Part shown: in pieces, positions 59,901 through 64,000 of the stretch
How positions within the stretch are numbered: the first letter of the stretch is position 1
Layout of the letters: every line of letters begins with the position of its first letter
From: Streptomyces humidus
Lineage (GTDB): Bacteria > Actinomycetota > Actinomycetes > Streptomycetales > Streptomycetaceae
Direction of reading: 5' to 3'
DNA length: 64,000 nucleotides
NCBI RefSeq assembly: GCF_014649655.1
Contig: NZ_BMTL01000005.1
Coordinates: 286,976 to 350,975, forward strand
The notes under the pieces: model-generated
Database searches by the model: none
What the model was told of the DNA's origin: nothing
Seen by the model: only the letters and a program-made list of their open reading frames with translations
Program-made: the position numbers and the translations under genes

Positions 59901-61304
59901 TTGACCATGTCTTTCGGCACGCGATCGCGTGCCGTTCTCGCATTTCTGGGATCCGTCGGACTGACCCTGACCCTGACTGTCACCGCGTCGCCCGCGAGCG
60001 CGGTCGGCGGGACGCCCACGGTGCCCACTGACCTGTTCAACAGCCACAAGAGCTGCTCGACCGACGCGGACCGACCCACGTACGTCTCGGCAGCCACCGG
60101 TCTCGGCGTCGAGGGCATCCCGGGAACCACCGACACCGCCGACAACTCCTTGGTTACCGCGCAGTACCGGGTCTGGCCGGTCGTCAGCCCGAGCAGCGTC
60201 ACCACGGTCACCCGTCTCAACGCGCTCCCCGGCATTGAGGCCCCGGCCACTCTGCCGGCCGCTGCGCTCGCCGACGGGCAGACCTACGCGTGGCAGACAC
60301 AGACGGTGGCCGACAGTACGGCCTCGGACTGGTCGGCCACCTGCTACGTCACGATCGACAACACCCGTCCCGTGACCACGCCTGCCATCTCCTCGGCTGA
60401 CTACCCGCCGGACGTGTCCAACCCGGGTGGCGCACCGGCCGAGTTCACCCTGAGCGCCGGCGGCGACGACGATGTCACCGGATTCGAGTACGCCTGGCTT
60501 CAGCCCCTCCCGATCATCGGCATCGTCAACATCGGCGATCACGGCATTCCGCAGGTCGTGGACCCGTACTCGAATCCCCAAAACTTCATGCGCGCCGACG
60601 TCCCCGGCGGTTCAGCCACGGTCAGCCTGGTGCCGCCGAGCGGCTCGGGTCCGAAGACCCTGTGGGTGCGAAGCCTGGACCGGGCCTTCAACACTTCGGA
60701 GATCACCAGCTACATGTTCTTCGTGGGCCCCACGGCACCAAGCGTCACCCCAGCCGTCCCGTCGCCCGAGTTCGGAGAGCCGACCGAGTTCACGCTCCGG
60801 CCCGCGCCAGGACTCCAGTCCAGGAATCCGGTCGTCAGCTACTCCGTCGACACTATCGGCGGTCAGATCTATGGCAAGCCCGTCGAGGTGGCGGCGGAGA
60901 CGGACGGGACGGCGAAGGTGACGGTGGTCCTGGACGGCATCTACGGGGAGGCTGTCCAAGTGACCAGCAAGAGCGCGGACGGCTGGGTCTCCGACATGGG
61001 CCGGTGGAGCAGCACCTACGACACCACTCCCACGGTCGTTTCGGACGTCTACCCCGAGAACGGTCCGGGTGGCGGAGCAGGAGTCCCGGGCTCCTTCACG
61101 TTCACGCCCAAGGTCAAGGACGTCGCCGCCTACACGTATACCTTCAACGGGGGCCCCGAGGTCACGGTCACCGCGGGCGACGACCTCTCCGCGAGCGTCG
61201 ACTGGATCCCTGCCACCGACGGCTTCTACGACCTGATGGTCTACGCGACCACCAGCTCGGGCGCCCAACTAGCACCCTACGACTACTACTTCACCGTGAA
61301 CTGA
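59901..61304 (+). CDS. Secreted Ig-like/beta-sandwich repeat protein
   Basis: The protein has 467 residues. GGAGG ends 6 bases before a TTG at 59901 (an ATG lies two codons later). The signal peptide is RAVLAFLGSVGLTLTLTVTA ending ASPASA. The mature part has four beta-sandwich-like segments (TARPVT-like TRPVTTPAISSADYPPD, EFTLSAGGDDDVTGFEYAWL, FTFTPKVKDVAAYTYTFNGG). These resemble the fibronectin/Ig-like stretches of Streptomyces secreted proteins. No catalytic or anchor motif is seen. Confidence 0.7.
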   Translation: MTMSFGTRSRAVLAFLGSVGLTLTLTVTASPASAVGGTPTVPTDLFNSHKSCSTDADRPTYVSAATGLGVEGIPGTTDTADNSLVTAQYRVWPVVSPSSVTTVTRLNALPGIEAPATLPAAALADGQTYAWQTQTVADSTASDWSATCYVTIDNTRPVTTPAISSADYPPDVSNPGGAPAEFTLSAGGDDDVTGFEYAWLQPLPIIGIVNIGDHGIPQVVDPYSNPQNFMRADVPGGSATVSLVPPSGSGPKTLWVRSLDRAFNTSEITSYMFFVGPTAPSVTPAVPSPEFGEPTEFTLRPAPGLQSRNPVVSYSVDTIGGQIYGKPVEVAAETDGTAKVTVVLDGIYGEAVQVTSKSADGWVSDMGRWSSTYDTTPTVVSDVYPENGPGGGAGVPGSFTFTPKVKDVAAYTYTFNGGPEVTVTAGDDLSASVDWIPATDGFYDLMVYATTSSGAQLAPYDYYFTVN

Positions 61305-61431
61305 GCCGGCGAACCGCCGTCAGAAGGACAGCGCGCCTGCCACGGCCGACGGCGAGTGGCCCACACCCCTCAGGGGTGCGGGTCGCCCCAGCCGGCTCGC
61401 TCCTGAAACCGCTGTAAGGCGAACGAGCGCC

Positions 61432-61453
61432 GGCGCCGGACAGTACCGGCGCC
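61432..61453. terminator. Hairpin after the secreted protein gene
   Basis: An 8-bp GC stem (61432-61439 with 61446-61453) and a 6-base loop lie 128 bases after the stop. The other bases up to 61614 hold nothing further. Confidence 0.45.
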
Positions 61454-61644
61454 CCCTACGGACTGCGGGCAGCTGCGGGTTCCCGTAGGGCCGTCTCAGG
61501 ACATAACAGCCCTTTCAAAAAAGCGAGTTGCCGGAAAGTTCGGGTGACGACGGGCCGCCGCGAAGGCGAGGAGCCGGGCGCGATCCTAGTAGTGCCCGCT
61601 CTGACAGCCTCGGCTGAGACACCCGGTCTATCGGGTTAGTCTGG

Positions 61645-62061
61645 ATGGGCGAGACAGGAGATCCCTTCAGCATGGCCAGCGCCACCCCGATACCCGCCGG
61701 TGACGATCCGGCGCCGAAGCCGAAGCGGCGGACGTTTTCCGCGGAGTACAAGCTGCGGATCGTCTCCGAGTACGACGCCGCCCCGGCCGGGGAGAAGGGT
61801 GCGATCCTGCGGCGTGAGCGGCTGTACCACTCGCACGTCATCGAGTGGCGCCAGGCCCGGGAGGCCGGCGCGCTGGATGCTCTGGTCGACCGGCGGACAT
61901 CGGCGGTGCGGCCGAAGAAGGCGAGCGAGCAGGCCGAGCTGGAACGGCTGCGCAAGAAGGTCGCGCGGCTGGAGAAGGACCTGGCCCGCCGGGACGCGGC
62001 CCTGGAAGTCATGGGAAAAGCCAACGCGCTCTTGGAACTGCTCTCCGAGAGCGCGGACTGA
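61645..62061 (+). CDS. IS3-family OrfA
   Basis: The protein has 138 residues, with a helix-turn-helix region (RRTFSAEYKLRIVSEYDAAP, then LRRERLYHSHVIEWRQ). A coiled coil follows (AELERLRKKVARLEKDLARR) and it ends near ALEVMGKANALLELLSE. The heptamer GGGAAAA (62013-62019), read G-GGA-AAA, is a fitting -1 slip site to make the OrfAB transposase. Confidence 0.8.
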   Translation: MGETGDPFSMASATPIPAGDDPAPKPKRRTFSAEYKLRIVSEYDAAPAGEKGAILRRERLYHSHVIEWRQAREAGALDALVDRRTSAVRPKKASEQAELERLRKKVARLEKDLARRDAALEVMGKANALLELLSESAD

Positions 62062-62078
62062 AGCACGCCGCCGCGCCC

Positions 62079-63086
62079 GTGATCGACGAAGCGTTCGCGG
62101 GTGTCCAGGGCCAGTTGGGGACCACAGCGGCCTGCCTGCTGACCGGGCGCTCACGCGCCACCCACTACCGTCACATCAACCCCAGGCCGAAGTTCGCACC
62201 GTCCCCAAGACCCACGCCCGCTTCGGCCCTCTCGTCGGCCGAACGGGCCCAGATCCTGGCGCTGTTGAACCGGCCGGAGTACGCCGACCTGCCGCCCGCG
62301 CAGGTCTGGGCGCGTGAGCTGGACGCGGGCAACTACCGGTGCTCGGAGCGGACGATGTACCGGATCCTGTCCGCCGCCGGGCAGAACGGCGAACGCCGCC
62401 GCCAGGCCACCCACCCGGCCAGGACGATCCCCGAGCTGACGGCGACCGGCCCGTCGCAGGTCTTCACCTGGGACATCACGAAGCTGCCCGGCCCGGACAA
62501 GGGCATCTGGTACCACGCCTACGTCATCATCGACATCTTCAGCCGCTACATCGTCGGCCACACCGTCGAGCGGGCCGAAACGGCTGAGCGGGCCGAGGAG
62601 TTGATCCGCGAGACGATCGAGCGCAACGGCATCGTGCCCGAGACGGTGCACGCGGACCGCGGCACCTCGATGACCAGCAAGAAAGTGTCCCAACTGCTGA
62701 TCGACCTCGGCATCACCAGGAGTCACTCGCGCCCCAGGGTCAGCAACGACAACCCGTACTCGGAAAGCCAGTTCAGGACCACGAAGTACGCTGCCGACTA
62801 CCCGGAACGGTTCGATTCGCCGGCCCATGCCCGGGAGTGGATGGACGCCTTCATCACCTGCTACAACCACGACCACAGACACTCCGGGATCGGCCTGCAC
62901 ACCCCCGCCTCCGTCCACTTCGGCACTGCAGAGGAGGTCCGCGACCAGCGGGCCGCCGCTCTCGCCGAGGCATACGAACGCCACCCCGAACGCTTCGCCC
63001 GCCGACCGAAGCCACCCGAGATACCCGGCCAGGTCTGGATCAACGACCCGGTGAAACGCCGGCAACCCGAACCACAAGGTTCATAG
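62079..63086 (+). CDS. IS3-family OrfB transposase
   Basis: The GTG at 62079 gives 335 residues, but the normal product is probably the -1 frameshift fusion with OrfA. The rve core has the DDE set: Asp in FTWDITKLPG, Asp in TVHADRGTSM and Glu in NPYSESQFRTTKY. CYNHDHRHSGIGLHTPASVH closes the domain. All motifs are intact, so it may be active. Confidence 0.88.
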   Translation: MIDEAFAGVQGQLGTTAACLLTGRSRATHYRHINPRPKFAPSPRPTPASALSSAERAQILALLNRPEYADLPPAQVWARELDAGNYRCSERTMYRILSAAGQNGERRRQATHPARTIPELTATGPSQVFTWDITKLPGPDKGIWYHAYVIIDIFSRYIVGHTVERAETAERAEELIRETIERNGIVPETVHADRGTSMTSKKVSQLLIDLGITRSHSRPRVSNDNPYSESQFRTTKYAADYPERFDSPAHAREWMDAFITCYNHDHRHSGIGLHTPASVHFGTAEEVRDQRAAALAEAYERHPERFARRPKPPEIPGQVWINDPVKRRQPEPQGS

Positions 63087-63102
63087 CACCGCGAACGTCT
63101 CA

Positions 63103-64000
63103 TTTGACTTGACAACTACCGGCCTGGTCAGGTCCGTATGGGGGTGGGTATGTCGTGATGGCAAGTGGGGCAGGCGCCGGTCCAGACGGCGAGGAGTGTC
63201 TGCAGTTCGCGGACGACTTGGTAGAGGCTCAGGCCGGCGCCGCGTCATTTGGGGCTCGGGCAGTCGTTGCAGGGTGCAGAAGGCGTGGGCGGCGGAGACG
63301 AGGGTGACGTGGTGGTGCCAGCCGTTGCAGGTGCGGCCCTCGAAGTGGGCAAGTCCCAGGGCCTGTTTCATCTCCCGGTAGTCGTGCTCGATGCGCCAGC
63401 GGAGTTTGGCGAGGCGGACCAGTGTGGTCAGGGGCGTGCCGGAGGGCAGGTCGGACAGCCGGTACTGCACCGGCTCGCTTTCACCGGCGGGCCATTCGGC
63501 CGGCAGCCAGCACACAGGCAGTTCCGGTCCGTCGGCCATCTGTCGGACCTCGCGTCCGGCAGGCCGGATGCGCAGGGCCACGAAACGGGAGTACATCCGC
63601 TTGCGGCCCGAGCGGCCGGTGCCGGGCCGGGAGCCCTCCCGCCACTGCACCGCCCTGGCCGCCTTCCGCCCCGCCGCGACGACCAGCTCCTTCACCGAAC
63701 GCGCCTTGCCGGGATACTTCGCCACCGGCGGGCGTCCCATCCCGGAGTACGGCTCGGCCACCAACGCCGCGTCGGCGCTCTGGGCCGACAGCGTGCTGGA
63801 GATCCCCACCACGTAGTTCAGGCCGCGCTCCTGCAGTCCGTGCCGGAACGCGGCGGCATCACCGTATCCGGCGTCCGCGACGGCCAGCGGCACCTCGAGT
63901 CCTCAGGAACGGGTCTCATCGAGCATGTCCAGCGCCAGCTGCCACTTCTCCACGTGCCCGGCATCGTCCGGGATGCCGCAGGCGGCGCGGCGGGCGACCT
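63103..64000 (-). pseudogene. IS701-type transposase, damaged and cut by window end
   Basis: Reading from 64000, VARRAACGIPDDAGHVEKWQ, then LALDMLDETRS ends in TGA (63905-63903). It resumes in frame as GLEVPLAVADAGYGDAAAFR, where a Trp (TGG) would be expected. LRWRIEHDYREMKQALGLAH is the conserved late motif. Near 63246 the frame shifts again, away from SLYQVVRELQTLLAVWTGAC, the usual C-terminus. With a stop and a shift it is a dead DDE transposase. Confidence 0.75.

Larger units (their letters stand above)
61615..63102 (+). mobile_element. IS3-family insertion sequence, apparently intact
   Basis: TGAGAC (61615-61620) and GTCTCA (63097-63102) are the likely inner parts of the inverted ends. 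orfA and orfB lie between them in frames 1 and 3 with a slippery heptamer in the overlap. Target-site duplication was not found and the exact ends are uncertain by several bases. Confidence 0.65.

Overview
The window is very GC-rich, with GC-biased third codon positions, GTG and TTG starts, secreted and membrane Streptomyces-type proteins, and a streptomycin gene set. It comes from a Streptomyces or a very close actinomycete. No tRNA, rRNA or CRISPR array was seen.

Left part (1 to about 25,600) is a patchwork. It holds a tectonin beta-propeller protein cut by the window start, two short-chain dehydrogenases (one frameshifted and divergent from a merR gene), two membrane proteins, a Rieske oxygenase, a secreted subtilisin with a P domain, an MFS exporter, a GNAT acetyltransferase, a helix-turn-helix regulator divergent from an epimerase, a methyltransferase-NUDIX fusion, a cupin and several hypotheticals. 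Among these lie many gene relics: an NRPS adenylation start joined to an aldo-keto reductase tail, a GH27 galactosidase piece, an IstB tail, a CBS-domain piece and an IS3 left end.

Centre (25,747 to 56,538) is a streptomycin (str/sts) cluster in this order: strU < | > strV strW stsG stsF stsE stsD > | < stsC | > stsB stsA > | < strO | > strN strB2 strM > | < strL strE strD | > strR strA strB1 strF strG strH strK strS strT. DEL and M supply and shape the dTDP-dihydrostreptose sugar. stsC, stsB, stsA, strB1, strN and strO belong to the streptidine branch. stsG, strF, strG and probably others serve the N-methyl-L-glucosamine branch. strH joins units, strK removes the protecting phosphate, strVW export, and strA gives self-resistance. 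StrR operators (GTTCGACTG-N11-CAGTCGAAC) are visible upstream of strV, between stsC and stsB, and inside strR.

The cluster shows signs of decay or unusual wiring. stsF has one in-frame TGA and stsE one frameshift. StrB2 has lost all three catalytic residues and a central block. strI, which I expect between strH and strK from the S. griseus order as I recall it, is absent from this window. Whether this cluster still makes streptomycin is open.

Right part (56,539 to 64,000) is a mobile-element scrapyard. It holds a frameshifted prokaryotic E2-like (ubiquitin-conjugation-like) relic, an nSTAND-type ATPase relic, a truncated IS3 element, an IS5-type relic, a truncated hypothetical, a secreted protein, an apparently intact IS3-family element and a damaged IS701-type transposase running off the end.
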